Position numbers and translations under genes: made by a program. A stretch of 59,065 nt of DNA from Candidatus Onthenecus intestinigallinarum. GTDB taxonomy: Bacteria; Bacillota; Clostridia; Christensenellales; Aristaeellaceae. The stretch spans positions 1-59,065 of the forward strand of contig DVFJ01000033.1 of assembly GCA_018713325.1 (NCBI GenBank), written 5' to 3'. Each line of letters opens with the position of its first letter. The stretch's first letter is position 1. Positions 18,252 to 27,002 of this stretch are shown piece after piece. The notes beneath the pieces were generated by a model that was not told where the DNA came from, did not search any database, and saw nothing but the letters and a program-made list of their open reading frames with translations.

Positions 18252-19397
18252 ATGAAGAAAATCTGCTCTGTCCTGCTGACCCTTGCGCTGCTGCTGCCCG
18301 CCGCTGCCCTGGCGGAGGACGCGAAAGTCGAGACCTTTGCCGCCGAGTACGAGATGTTCGGCACCACCTCCGCGGGCCTGCCCAAGAACGACACCTTCAT
18401 CTTCGAGGGCGAGACCACCGACGGCATCATCACCAAGCTGAACTTCGACATCATCCGCAACAAGGGCGAGGCGGACGAGTACTCCAAGAAGGACATCATG
18501 GGCTACATGATGAACGTCTCCGACGCCACCGTGGAGGAGGCGGAGGACGGCTTCAAGCTGACCACCTTCACTGTGTACGGCTATGACCCCGCCTTCTCCG
18601 ACGGGGACGCCTACTACGCACAGTTCATGGTCAACGCCTCCTGCGACGCGCTGACCGAGGACACCCTCTTCCAGGATCTGACCTTCAACGACATGGCCCG
18701 GCCCGACAACGCCGTCACGCTGGACAAGGCCCTCATCGTCTACGGGTATCTGGGCCGCGAAGCGGGGCTGGAGCTGACCGGCGAAACCCCGGTCAAAGAC
18801 CTGCTGGCCCTGCACGGCCTGTACGCGGACGGCGCGTTTGCTGCGGGCTCCAACCGCGTGTCCTTTGCGGGCTACAACGGCGGACGCAGCTACGGCGAGC
18901 AGATCGACGCCATCGTGGCGTACATCCTGGCCAACCAGATGACCCTGGAGGACGTCTACGAGATGTTCCGCACGGTGAACCAGGCCAGCACGCCCATCCC
19001 GGAGCGCGACGTGGTCTCCGGCGCGACCATCACCTTCACCGGCGACTTCCAGCGCATGGTCTATCTGGCCATCCATGGCGAGCTGTTCCAGGGCGTGGTG
19101 AACGTCACTGAGAACGAGGATGGCTCCGTGGTCAAGGAAGTGGTCACCCAGGGCTATGGCGGCGAGGTGGAGACCCACGTCACCCTGGACGCCGAGGGCC
19201 GCGTGACGGCCATCTCTGTGCGCGACGCACAGGAGACCGACGGCATCGGCGCGGTGCTCACGGCGGATGGCTCTGAGTACATCGCCGCCCTCATCGCCGG
19301 CCAGGACGACCTGGATGCGGTGGATGCGGTGACCGGCGCAACCGTCACCTCCGACGCGCTCAAGCAGGCGGTGGAGTTCGCCCTGGCGGACGAGTGA
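18252..19397 (+). CDS. Exported protein with two FMN-binding motifs
   Basis: A 381-residue protein with a signal peptide (KKICSVLLTLALLLPAAALA, residues 2-21, signal peptidase I type). Two covalent-FMN motifs are visible: SGAT at 256-259 and TGAT at 361-364, the latter inside an FMN-binding domain (about 285-381). In such proteins an ApbE-type transferase attaches FMN to the last threonine; no apbE is here. The first 230 residues are unrecognised. Codons favour GCC and ACC, whereas neighbouring genes favour GCG and ACG, suggesting separate origin. GGGAGG precedes the ATG. A role in extracellular or periplasm-like electron transfer is inference. Confidence 0.78.
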   Translation: MKKICSVLLTLALLLPAAALAEDAKVETFAAEYEMFGTTSAGLPKNDTFIFEGETTDGIITKLNFDIIRNKGEADEYSKKDIMGYMMNVSDATVEEAEDGFKLTTFTVYGYDPAFSDGDAYYAQFMVNASCDALTEDTLFQDLTFNDMARPDNAVTLDKALIVYGYLGREAGLELTGETPVKDLLALHGLYADGAFAAGSNRVSFAGYNGGRSYGEQIDAIVAYILANQMTLEDVYEMFRTVNQASTPIPERDVVSGATITFTGDFQRMVYLAIHGELFQGVVNVTENEDGSVVKEVVTQGYGGEVETHVTLDAEGRVTAISVRDAQETDGIGAVLTADGSEYIAALIAGQDDLDAVDAVTGATVTSDALKQAVEFALADE

Positions 19398-19430
19398 TCC
19401 CCGCGCGCAGCGCTTTGTGACGCCTAAATC

Positions 19431-19460
19431 GCCCCCCGCCGCGGCCCCGCGGCGGGGGGC
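19431..19460. other. Perfect GC hairpin after the FMN-binding gene
   Basis: A 14-base-pair stem (19431-19444 with 19447-19460) with only two loop bases, 34 bases after the stop codon. It lacks a following U-run, so it is a stable 3' structure and only perhaps a terminator. Confidence 0.5.
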
Positions 19461-19527
19461 AAACGCATGGCGCACGGCCGGGGCGCAGCCTCATCCCATC
19501 ATCTGAAAATCATTCGGGAATCGTCCC

Positions 19528-19560
19528 AAAAAAGAAGGCCGGAGGGGTTTCCCCTCCGGC
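19528..19560 (-). terminator. Terminator of the decarboxylase subunit operon
   Basis: On the minus strand a 10-base-pair stem (19551-19560 with 19538-19547, loop 3) is followed after four bases by six U residues (19528-19533), 17 bases past the stop of the small gamma-like gene. Confidence 0.82.
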
Positions 19561-19577
19561 GTCTGTTTTGCGGGATG

Positions 19578-19715
19578 TCAGTCCTCCTTGGACTTGCCGC
19601 CCGCGTAGCGGCTGAGCAGGTTGATCGTGAGCACGATCACGCCCGTGACGAGGAAGATGCCGACCATGCCCTTGACGATGTAGGGCAGCGTGTAGAGAAA
19701 GGCGCTTACATTCAT
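19578..19715 (-). CDS. Small OadG-like gamma subunit of a sodium-pumping decarboxylase
   Basis: A 45-residue single-span membrane protein below the usual ORF size cutoffs. The sequence runs MNVSAFLYTLPYIVKG, then a hydrophobic helix (about 17-35, VGIFLVTGVIVLTINLL), and a charged KSKED tail. This matches the short membrane anchor of OadG-family gamma subunits that hold the decarboxylase to the beta subunit. It follows the beta-subunit gene by 16 bases and precedes a terminator. The length is short even for the family, which typically has a longer C-terminal tail. Confidence 0.72.
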   Translation of the reverse strand: MNVSAFLYTLPYIVKGMVGIFLVTGVIVLTINLLSRYAGGKSKED

Positions 19716-19731
19716 GGCTTTGAGGCCCTCC

Positions 19732-20865
19732 TTAGCCGAAGAAGTTGAGGATCAGGCCGCCCGCGATGACCGAGGCGATCTGTCCGGACACGTTCACGCC
19801 GATGGAGTGCATCAGCAGGAAGTTCTGGTTGTCCTCCGCAAGGCCCATCTTGTGCACGACGCGCGCGCTCATCGGGAAGGCGCTGATGCCGGCCGCGCCG
19901 ATCATGGGGTTGATCTTCTCCTTGCAGAACAGGTTGAGCAGCTTGGCAAAGAGCACGCCGCCGACGGTGTCCATCACAAAGGCGATCAGGCCCAGGCCGA
20001 GGATGAGCAGCGTCTGCGGGTTGAGGAAGGCGTCGGCCTGCATGCGCGCGGCGATGGTGATGCCCAGGAACAGCGTGACCAGGTTGGCCAGCACCTTCTG
20101 GGCGGTTTCGGACAGGCTGTCCAGCACGCCGCACTCGCGCAGCAGGTTGCCGAACATCAGGAAGCCGATCAGCGCCACCGAGCGCGGGGAGACGATGCCC
20201 GTGATCATCGTGATGACGATCGGGAACAGGATGCGCGTCGTGCGGGAGATGCTGCGCTGCTCGTAGGCCATGCGGATGCGCCGCTCCTCCTTGGTGGTGA
20301 TCAGCTTGATCACCGGCGGCTGCACGATGGGCACCAGCGCCATGTAGCTGTAGGCCGCCACGATGATCGCGCCCAGGTAGTTGGACTCGAAGAAGTTGGC
20401 CACGAAGATGGCCGTGGGGCCGTCCGCCGCGCCGATGATGGCGATGGACGCGGCGTCCTTGAGCTCAAAGCCCAGCAGCGAGGCCATGCCCAGCGTGAAG
20501 AAGATGCCGAACTGCGCCGCCGCGCCGAAGAGCATGAGCTTTGGGTTTTGCAGCAGCGGGCCGAAGTCGATCATCGCGCCGATGCCGATGAACAGCAGCA
20601 GCGGGAACAGCTCGTTGGCGATGCCCGCGTTGAACAGCACGTCGATCACGCCGATCTCCTCCACGCCCTCGGCGATCTGCGTGACCGCGCCGGACATGGG
20701 CAGGTTGACCAGGATCGCGCCAAAGCCCATGGGCAGCAGCAGCGTGGGCTCCATGTCGCGCTTGATCGCCAGGTAGATCAGCAGCGCGCCGATGCACCAC
20801 ATGGCGACCATGGGGAGGGTGATGTTCAGCGCGTTGCCGAACAGGTCCGACAGAAATGACTGCAT
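19732..20865 (-). CDS. oadB: Sodium-translocating decarboxylase beta subunit
   Basis: A 377-residue polytopic protein of the OadB/GcdB/MmdB family that couples decarboxylation of a carboxybiotin intermediate to export of sodium. The conserved GAADGPTAIF stretch contains Asp148, the residue used for sodium and proton binding in the family. Early NLPMSGA and late FPMSAR are also family features. The ATG at 20865 has AGGGGGAT upstream. Only beta and gamma-like subunits are here; the carboxyltransferase alpha and biotin carrier genes are absent, so the substrate (oxaloacetate, methylmalonyl-CoA or glutaconyl-CoA) is not decided. Confidence 0.92.
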   Translation of the reverse strand: MQSFLSDLFGNALNITLPMVAMWCIGALLIYLAIKRDMEPTLLLPMGFGAILVNLPMSGAVTQIAEGVEEIGVIDVLFNAGIANELFPLLLFIGIGAMIDFGPLLQNPKLMLFGAAAQFGIFFTLGMASLLGFELKDAASIAIIGAADGPTAIFVANFFESNYLGAIIVAAYSYMALVPIVQPPVIKLITTKEERRIRMAYEQRSISRTTRILFPIVITMITGIVSPRSVALIGFLMFGNLLRECGVLDSLSETAQKVLANLVTLFLGITIAARMQADAFLNPQTLLILGLGLIAFVMDTVGGVLFAKLLNLFCKEKINPMIGAAGISAFPMSARVVHKMGLAEDNQNFLLMHSIGVNVSGQIASVIAGGLILNFFG

Positions 20866-20895
20866 ACAAGATCCCCCTGTCAAAATGGTAGTTTC

Positions 20896-20924
20896 ATTAT
20901 AGGGGGCCATCCGGCGTCGGGCAA
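20896..20924 (-). promoter_or_regulatory. Promoter of the decarboxylase subunit operon
   Basis: On the minus strand TTGCCC (20919-20924) and a perfect TATAAT (20896-20901) with 17-base spacing, 30 bases upstream of the beta-subunit start. Confidence 0.6.
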
Positions 20925-20974
20925 GTGGGGAATGCCAACTTTATAAAATTTTTATAGGCCTGCGGGCGCGGACA

Positions 20975-20983
20975 TGTTATAAT
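20975..20983 (+). promoter_or_regulatory. Extended -10 promoter of the response regulator gene
   Basis: TGTTATAAT: a TG one base before a perfect TATAAT (20978-20983), with no convincing -35 box. It lies about 42 bases before the response-regulator ATG. Confidence 0.6.
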
Positions 20984-21025
20984 GGACGAAACGGACGGGA
21001 GCAGCCCGGAGGGGAGGACGACGCG

Positions 21026-21721
21026 ATGCGGATTCTGATCGTGGAGGACGATGCGCGCATCCGCCATTATCTGCAGGCCGTGCTGTCCTCCAGCGGCTAC
21101 GACGTGCTGGAGGCGGCAAATGGGCACAACGCGCTGAGCATGGCCGCCCAGCACGACCCGGACCTGATCCTGCTGGATCTGGGGCTGCCCGACCGCGACG
21201 GGCAGGAGCTGATCCGCAGCCTGCGCGGCTGGACGCAGCGGCCGATCGTGGTCGTGTCGGCGCGCGGGCACGAGCAGGACAAGGTCATGGCGCTGGATGG
21301 CGGCGCGGACGACTACGTGACCAAGCCCTTCGGCACGGAGGAGCTGCTGGCGCGGGTGCGGGCGGCGCTGCGCAGCGGGCGCTACCGGGAGGGCGCGCCG
21401 GGCGCCGCGCGGCGGGAGACGTTCAAGGCCGGCGGGCTGGAGATCGACCTGGCGCGGCGCGTGGTGAAGGTGGACGGCCAGCCCGTGCACCTGACGCAAA
21501 ACGAGTACAAGATCGTCGCGCTGCTGTGCCGCCACGCGGGCAGCGTGCTGACGTACGATTTCATGATCAAGAGCATCTGGGGGCCGTATGCGACGTGCGA
21601 CGCGCAGATCCTGCGCGTGAACATGGGCAACATCCGCCGCAAGATCGAGCGCGAGCCGTCCTATCCCGAGTACATCGTCACCGAGATCGGCGTGGGCTAC
21701 CGCATGGTCGAGGGCGAGTGA
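21026..21721 (+). CDS. OmpR-family response regulator, KdpE-like
   Basis: A 231-residue response regulator: receiver domain (1-120) with acidic pair Glu7-Asp8-Asp9, phosphoacceptor Asp51 in LLDLGLPD and Lys100 in YVTKPF, then a winged-helix DNA-binding domain (about 135-228) containing LTQNEYKIVALLCRHAG. It most resembles KdpE, which controls the Kdp potassium pump, but no kdpFABC or KdpD kinase lies in the window, so it is an orphan here. GGAGGGGAGG precedes the ATG and a terminator closes the gene. Function as a potassium regulator is inference. Confidence 0.85.
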   Translation: MRILIVEDDARIRHYLQAVLSSSGYDVLEAANGHNALSMAAQHDPDLILLDLGLPDRDGQELIRSLRGWTQRPIVVVSARGHEQDKVMALDGGADDYVTKPFGTEELLARVRAALRSGRYREGAPGAARRETFKAGGLEIDLARRVVKVDGQPVHLTQNEYKIVALLCRHAGSVLTYDFMIKSIWGPYATCDAQILRVNMGNIRRKIEREPSYPEYIVTEIGVGYRMVEGE

Positions 21722-21736
21722 GGCGGGACCGGGCCG

Positions 21737-21760
21737 GCGGGCTGCGCCCGCTTTTTTTTT
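21737..21760 (+). terminator. Terminator after the response regulator
   Basis: A six-base-pair GC stem (21737-21742 with 21746-21751), three-base loop and nine T residues (21752-21760). Confidence 0.85.
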
Positions 21761-21874
21761 GCGCCCAGGCAGGAACGGACGCAGGAAGCGCAGAATATCT
21801 TCGGAACAGCCCGGGTCATGCCCGCCTGCACGGCGGGCGGCGCGAAGACGCGGCCGGGCGGGACGGAGAGGCGC

Positions 21875-22957
21875 ATGGAGAGTTTGAAACGGTCGAACCG
21901 CTGGGGCCTGACGGCGGCGCTTTTGCTGCTGTGGGCGCTGCTGTGGCTGCTGGGCGGGCTGCTGTTCATGTTCCCGGCTGTGGCACTGACGCTGCCCGCG
22001 CTGCTGGCCTGGGCGGGCGTGAAGGCCGGGCCGGTCTGCTACGCGGCGCTGGCGGTGGCGGCGGCGGCGTTCATGGGCTGGCTGCTGGGGCCTGTGTTCG
22101 CGCTGGCGGTGGCGCTGGTGCTGCTGCCCGGCAGCGTCTGGGCGCTGGCGTCGATGGACCGCGGCGTGCCGTTTGTGCGCGCGGCGCTGGTCGAGGGGCT
22201 GGTGCTGCTGTGCAGCGGCGGCGCCGCGCTGCTGCTGGGCACGGCCTATGCCGGCGGCGATCTGGCCGGCGCGCTCTCGGGCGGGCTGATCGCGCTCATG
22301 CGCCAGATGCCCCAGACGGACGCGCTGCTGTGGTCGATGTACGCGGGCGGGCTGCTGGGCCTGCCCGAGGGCATGGAGGCCGTCGAGGGCCTGAGCGCGG
22401 CAGTGCGCCTGACGGATGCGGCCCGCGAGGAGCTGCTGCGCTCGCTGTCGCTGTATTTGGATGCGAGCCTGCGCCTGCTGCTGCCCGCGCAGTGGGCGTC
22501 GGGCTCGATCGTGGGCGCGCTGCTGGGCACGCTGCTGCCGCGCTATGCGGCGCGTCAGCGCGGGGAGGCGGTTGACTTTGTGCCGCTGCGCGCGCTGGCG
22601 CTCCCGCGCGGGGCGCTGGGCGCGCTGTACGGCACGGCGGGCGCGCTGATGCTGCTGGGGCTGTTGGGCTTGCAGTCGCTATGGCGCGCGCTGTACGTCG
22701 TGTGGGGCGCGGCGGTGGCGGCGGCAGGCCTGCTGGGCCTGGCGGTCATCGACCATCACGCGCACGCGCGCGGCATGCGCCGCGGTCCCCGCGCGCTGCT
22801 GGCGGTGGGCGCGTTTGCGCTGGCCAAGCTGCTGCACCTGGACCTGGCGCTAGCCGGGGTTGGGCTGCTGGATGAGATGCTGGGCCTGCGCGGCCAGAAG
22901 AAAATCAAGTTTCCGCCGCAGGGCGGGGACGACGGAGAGGATGATTTGGACCCATGA
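21875..22957 (+). CDS. YybS-like (DUF2232) membrane protein
   Basis: A 360-residue integral membrane protein, mostly Leu/Ala helices, with a basic N-terminus and an acidic, soluble C-terminal tail (GGDDGEDD). Similarity is by architecture and by context: in Bacillus yybS sits directly upstream of gdpP and rplI, and here the gene overlaps rplI by ATGA. The intervening gdpP is absent. DUF2232 proteins are unassigned in function, some being linked to sporulation or vitamin transport. The ATG at 21875 follows GGACGGAGAGG; the longer frame upstream is not supported. Confidence 0.65.
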   Translation: MESLKRSNRWGLTAALLLLWALLWLLGGLLFMFPAVALTLPALLAWAGVKAGPVCYAALAVAAAAFMGWLLGPVFALAVALVLLPGSVWALASMDRGVPFVRAALVEGLVLLCSGGAALLLGTAYAGGDLAGALSGGLIALMRQMPQTDALLWSMYAGGLLGLPEGMEAVEGLSAAVRLTDAAREELLRSLSLYLDASLRLLLPAQWASGSIVGALLGTLLPRYAARQRGEAVDFVPLRALALPRGALGALYGTAGALMLLGLLGLQSLWRALYVVWGAAVAAAGLLGLAVIDHHAHARGMRRGPRALLAVGAFALAKLLHLDLALAGVGLLDEMLGLRGQKKIKFPPQGGDDGEDDLDP

Positions 22958-23403
22958 AGGTAATTTTGCTTCAGGACGTGAAGGGCACGGGCAAGAAGGA
23001 TCAGATCGTGGAGGCGTCGGACGGCTACGCGCGCAACTTCCTGTTCCCCAAGAAGCTGGCGGTGGAGGCGACGAGCACGGCGCTCAACGCGGTGCAGAAG
23101 GCAAAGGCCGCGGAGCAGCACCGGGAGGACGTGCGCCGCGAGCAGGCGCTGGAGCTGTCGCGCAAGCTGGCGGGCCGCGTGATCCGCGTGACGGCGCGGG
23201 CGGGCGAGGGCGGCCGGCTGTACGGCTCGGTCACCGCGCAGGAGATCGCCGCGGCGCTGGAGGCGCAGCACGGCGCAAAGGTGGAGAAGCGGCGCATCGA
23301 GCTGCCCGAGCCGATCCGCACGGCCACGGACACCGAGGTCACCGTGTGGCTGTACCCGGGCGTCACGGCGAAGATGACGGTCAAGATCGACACGACGAAG
23401 TAA
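22954..23403 (+). CDS. rplI: Large-subunit ribosomal protein bL9
   Basis: The 149-residue bL9: it starts [28 protein letters not shown] in pieces typical of the N-terminal domain, followed by the long connecting helix and the C-terminal rRNA-binding domain with GRLYGSVT (about 88-95). It binds 23S rRNA near the L1 stalk. The ATG overlaps the preceding stop codon, implying coupling, and dnaB follows after 16 bases, the order seen in many Firmicutes. Confidence 0.97.
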   Translation: MKVILLQDVKGTGKKDQIVEASDGYARNFLFPKKLAVEATSTALNAVQKAKAAEQHREDVRREQALELSRKLAGRVIRVTARAGEGGRLYGSVTAQEIAAALEAQHGAKVEKRRIELPEPIRTATDTEVTVWLYPGVTAKMTVKIDTTK

Positions 23404-23419
23404 AAGCGAGGTGTCAGCC

Positions 23420-24754
23420 GTGGAGGAGGAGCGCGCGGGCCGGGTGCCGCCCAACAACCTGGACGCCGAGCGTTCGGTGCTCGGCGCGATGATGCAGGAC
23501 CACGAGGCGCTCTCGCTGGCGATCGAGGCGCTGCGCGCGGAGGACTTCTACCACCCGGCCAACCGCGAGCTGTTCGATGCGATGCACCGGCTGCAGAGCG
23601 CGGGCCAGCCCGTGGACATCGTCACGGTGGACGAGGAGCTGACGCGCCGCGGCACGCTGGAGGGCGTGGGCGGCATCCAGTACGTGGTCGACATCTCGCG
23701 CTATGTGCCCACGACGGCCAATGCGCGGACGTATATCCAGATCGTGGCGGAGAAGGCGACGCTGCGCCGGCTCATCCACGCGGGCGACGAGATCGTGCAG
23801 GCGTCCTATGCGCAGCAGGAGCCGGTGGCGGACATCCTGGGCCATGCGGAGAAGTCCATCTTCGACATCGTCATGCGCCGCACGGAGGGCTCCACGCTCG
23901 TGCACATCGCCGACATCCTGCCCGATACGTACCAGCGCATCGAGACGCTCTCGCGCCTCAAGGGCGCCATCGACGGCGTGCCTACCGGCTTTGTCGACCT
24001 GGACAACCTGCTCACCGGCCTGCACGGCGGCGAGCTGGTGCTCGTGGGCGCGCGCCCGTCCATGGGCAAGACGTCCTTTGGCATGAACGTGCTGTCCTAC
24101 GCGTCGGTCATGGCGGGCAAGACGGTCGCGGCCTTCTCCCTGGAGATGCCGCGCGACCAGCTGGCCATGCGCCTGCTGTGCGCCGACGCGCGCGTGGACA
24201 TGCAGAGCGTGCGCCACGGCACGCTGCGCGACGAGGACTGGCTGTCGCTCTCCCGCGCGCTGGGGCCGATCGCCGCGGCCAACCTGTATATCGACGACAC
24301 CTCGGGCATCACGCCCTCGCAGCTGCGCTCGCGCTGCCGGCGCCTGAAGATCGAGCGCGGGCTGGACCTGGTCATGGTCGACTACATCCAGCTCATGGCC
24401 AGCGACGGCCGCGCTGAAAACCGCCAAAACGAGGTCAGCGAGATCTCCCGCGCGCTCAAGGGCATCGCCAAGGAGCTCAACGTGCCCGTGCTGGCCCTGG
24501 CGCAGCTCTCGCGCGCGGGCGCGCAGCGCAGCGACAAGCGGCCGATTCTGTCCGACCTGCGCGACTCCGGCGCCATCGAGCAGGACGCGGATGTCGTCAT
24601 GTTCCTGCACCGCGAGGAGTACTACGACCCCAACACCGAGGACAAGAACATCGCCGAGGTCATCGTGGCCAAGCAGCGCAACGGCCCGCTGGGTACGATC
24701 AAGCTCGCCTGGCTGGGGCAGTACACGCGCTTCGCGTCGCTGCAACAGACCTGA
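23420..24754 (+). CDS. dnaB: Replicative DNA helicase
   Basis: The hexameric fork helicase. The N-terminal DnaG-interacting domain contains PPNNLDAERSVLGAMM; the RecA-like domain has Walker A GARPSMGKTSF (about 209-219) and VDYIQLM for Walker B, ending SLQQT. The GTG at 23420 has GCGAGG eight bases upstream and gives 444 residues; the in-frame GTG at 23411 sits too close to that site. It lies immediately after rplI. A GC-rich hairpin at about 24756-24790 may end the transcript but has only a short U-run. Confidence 0.96.
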   Translation: MEEERAGRVPPNNLDAERSVLGAMMQDHEALSLAIEALRAEDFYHPANRELFDAMHRLQSAGQPVDIVTVDEELTRRGTLEGVGGIQYVVDISRYVPTTANARTYIQIVAEKATLRRLIHAGDEIVQASYAQQEPVADILGHAEKSIFDIVMRRTEGSTLVHIADILPDTYQRIETLSRLKGAIDGVPTGFVDLDNLLTGLHGGELVLVGARPSMGKTSFGMNVLSYASVMAGKTVAAFSLEMPRDQLAMRLLCADARVDMQSVRHGTLRDEDWLSLSRALGPIAAANLYIDDTSGITPSQLRSRCRRLKIERGLDLVMVDYIQLMASDGRAENRQNEVSEISRALKGIAKELNVPVLALAQLSRAGAQRSDKRPILSDLRDSGAIEQDADVVMFLHREEYYDPNTEDKNIAEVIVAKQRNGPLGTIKLAWLGQYTRFASLQQT

Positions 24755-24755
24755 C

Positions 24756-24794
24756 AGCGCGCGCCCTCCGCACGCCGGAGGACGCGCGCTTTGT
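24756..24794 (+). terminator. Possible weak terminator after dnaB
   Basis: Imperfect stem of 24756-24770 with 24776-24790 (two unpaired bases), loop about five, followed only by a short T-rich stretch. Confidence 0.45.
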
Positions 24795-24822
24795 TCGTAC
24801 CGGCCGATGAAAGGAGGAAGCC

Positions 24823-26898
24823 ATGCGCACGCTCGTCGTCGCGGAAAAGCCGTCCGTCGCGCGGGACATCGCGCGCGTGCTGGGCGCGCGCGAGCGCGCC
24901 GAGGGATGCCTGCAGGGCGGGGACTGGACAGTCACTTGGGCGCTGGGACATCTGGTGGCGCAGTGCGAGCCCGAGGAGATCGATCCGCGCTACAAGCGCT
25001 GGCGCGCGCAGGACCTGCCCATCCTGCCCGAGCGCATCCCGCTCAAGGTCATCCGCAAGACGGCGGCGCAGTTTCGCGTGGTCAAGCGGCTGATGAACGA
25101 CGCGCAGACGGCGCGCATCGTGTGCGCGACGGACGCGGGGCGCGAGGGCGAGCTGATCTTCCGCTACATCTATGAGATGGCGGGCTGCACGCGGCCGGTG
25201 CAGCGGCTGTGGATCTCGTCGATGACCGACGAGGCCATCCGCGAGGGGTTCGCGTCGCTGCGCCCGTCGCAGGCGTACGACGCGCTGTATGCGTCGGCTG
25301 CATGCCGCGCGCAGGCGGACTGGCTGGTGGGCATGAACCTCTCCCGCGCGTTCACGCTGCGCTACGGCGTGCCGCTGAGCGTGGGGCGCGTGCAGACGCC
25401 GACGCTGCAGATGCTGGTGCGCCGCCGGCTGGAGATCGACGCGTTCGTGCCGCAGCAATACTGGACGGTGCAGGCGGACTTTGGCGACTACACGGGCCAG
25501 TGGACGGACCCGGCGGGCGGGGATGGGCACATCGACCGGGCGGAGCGCGCGCGGGAGATCGCCGCCGCCGTGCGCGGGCGCACGGGCGTGGTGACGGCCT
25601 GCGCGCGCGAGGCGGGCAGCGAGCCGCCGCCGCTGCTGTACGACCTGACGAGCCTGCAGCGCGACGCGAACGCGCTGCTGGGTTTCACGGCCGAGCGGAC
25701 GCTGCGCGCGGCGCAGGCGCTCTATGAGCGGGACAAACTGCTGACCTATCCGCGCACGGACAGCCGCTACCTGCCGCGGGACATGGCCGCGCGCGTGCAG
25801 GCCGCGATCCATGCGCTGCCCGAGGCGTATGCGCCGCTGCGCGCGCGCCTGCCGCAGGCGCTGCCGCAGACGCGCCGGGTGTTTGACGACGCGAAGGTCA
25901 GCGACCACCACGCGATCGTGCCCACGGGACGCAAGGCGGACGCGTCCGCCCTGCCGCCGGACGAAGCCCGGGTGTTCGACCTGGTGGCGCGGCGGCTGCT
26001 GGCGGCGTTTCTGCCCGCGCACACGTATGAGACGACGCGCGTGATCACGCAGGTGGACGGGCATGCGTTCGCATCCACGGGGCGCGTGGTCACGCAAAGC
26101 GGCTGGAAGGATGCGTGCCTGCAGCCGCGCAAGAGGGCGCAGCAGGCGGCGCCGCTGCCGGCGCTGCGCGAGGGCGACGAGCGGACGGTGCGCTCGGCGC
26201 GGGTCAAGGAGGACAGGACGCGCCCGCCGCGCGAGCACACGGACGCGTCGATCCTGCGCGAGATGGAGCAGGCAGGGCGGCGCATCGAGGACGAGGCGCT
26301 GCGCGAGAGCATGAAGGACAGCGGCCTGGGCACGCCGGCCACGCGGGCGGCGACGATCGAGCGGCTGATCCACATGGGCTACGCGGCGCGCAAGGGGCGC
26401 TCGCTGGTGGCCACGCCCAAGGGCGTGCGGCTGATCGAGGCGGCGCCGGAGGCGATCGCCTCGCCGGAGACGACGGGGCGCTGGGAGCGGGAGCTTGCGC
26501 GCATCGCGCGCGGCGAGGCGGACGGCGCGCGGTTTCTTTCGGGCATTGCGCGCATGACGGAGCGCATGACGCGCTACGCCGCGCAGGAGGCGCCGGACGT
26601 GGCCTTTGAGCCGGAGGAGCGCAAGGGCCGGCGCACGGTGGGCGCAAAGCGGCTGGATCTGGCCTGCCCGGCGTGCGGGCGCGGGCGGATCACGGAAAAC
26701 GAACGGGCCTTTGGCTGCTCGCGCTGGCGCGAGGGCTGCGCGTTCACGGTGTGGAAGGACTGTTGCCGCCGCGCAGGCGGGCCGGAGCTGACGGAGAAGC
26801 TGCTGCGGGCCGTGATGGAGAAGGGGCGGCTGAGGGGCAGCACGGGTACGCTGACATGGGACGGGCAGCGGGTCGGGTTCGAGCCGCGGCGCGATTGA
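24823..26898 (+). CDS. topB: DNA topoisomerase III (type IA)
   Basis: A 691-residue type IA topoisomerase that relaxes and decatenates DNA through a single-strand break. TOPRIM motifs VVAEKPSVA (5-13) and DAGREGELIF (about 104-113) are intact, and the catalytic Tyr309 is in LLTYPRTDSRYL. The C-terminus has one zinc-ribbon-like segment with CPACGRGR and a later Cys in FGCSRW. AAAGGAGG precedes the ATG at 24823. The protein resembles chromosomal TopB and the plasmid-type enzymes alike; nothing around it points to a mobile element. Confidence 0.95.
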   Translation: MRTLVVAEKPSVARDIARVLGARERAEGCLQGGDWTVTWALGHLVAQCEPEEIDPRYKRWRAQDLPILPERIPLKVIRKTAAQFRVVKRLMNDAQTARIVCATDAGREGELIFRYIYEMAGCTRPVQRLWISSMTDEAIREGFASLRPSQAYDALYASAACRAQADWLVGMNLSRAFTLRYGVPLSVGRVQTPTLQMLVRRRLEIDAFVPQQYWTVQADFGDYTGQWTDPAGGDGHIDRAERAREIAAAVRGRTGVVTACAREAGSEPPPLLYDLTSLQRDANALLGFTAERTLRAAQALYERDKLLTYPRTDSRYLPRDMAARVQAAIHALPEAYAPLRARLPQALPQTRRVFDDAKVSDHHAIVPTGRKADASALPPDEARVFDLVARRLLAAFLPAHTYETTRVITQVDGHAFASTGRVVTQSGWKDACLQPRKRAQQAAPLPALREGDERTVRSARVKEDRTRPPREHTDASILREMEQAGRRIEDEALRESMKDSGLGTPATRAATIERLIHMGYAARKGRSLVATPKGVRLIEAAPEAIASPETTGRWERELARIARGEADGARFLSGIARMTERMTRYAAQEAPDVAFEPEERKGRRTVGAKRLDLACPACGRGRITENERAFGCSRWREGCAFTVWKDCCRRAGGPELTEKLLRAVMEKGRLRGSTGTLTWDGQRVGFEPRRD

Positions 26899-26924
26899 CC
26901 GGCGGGGAAAAAGCGAAAACCCCC

Positions 26925-26953
26925 TTTACAAACGGGGCGCGAGGCGGCATAAT
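26925..26953 (+). promoter_or_regulatory. Promoter of the small membrane protein/UspA pair
   Basis: TTTACA (26925-26930) and CATAAT (26948-26953) with a 17-base spacer, 50 bases before the chosen start at 27003. Confidence 0.6.
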
Positions 26954-27002
26954 TTGAATGAAAACAGGCCGCGCCCAGGCGGCGCGAAAGAGGATGATGA
27001 CC

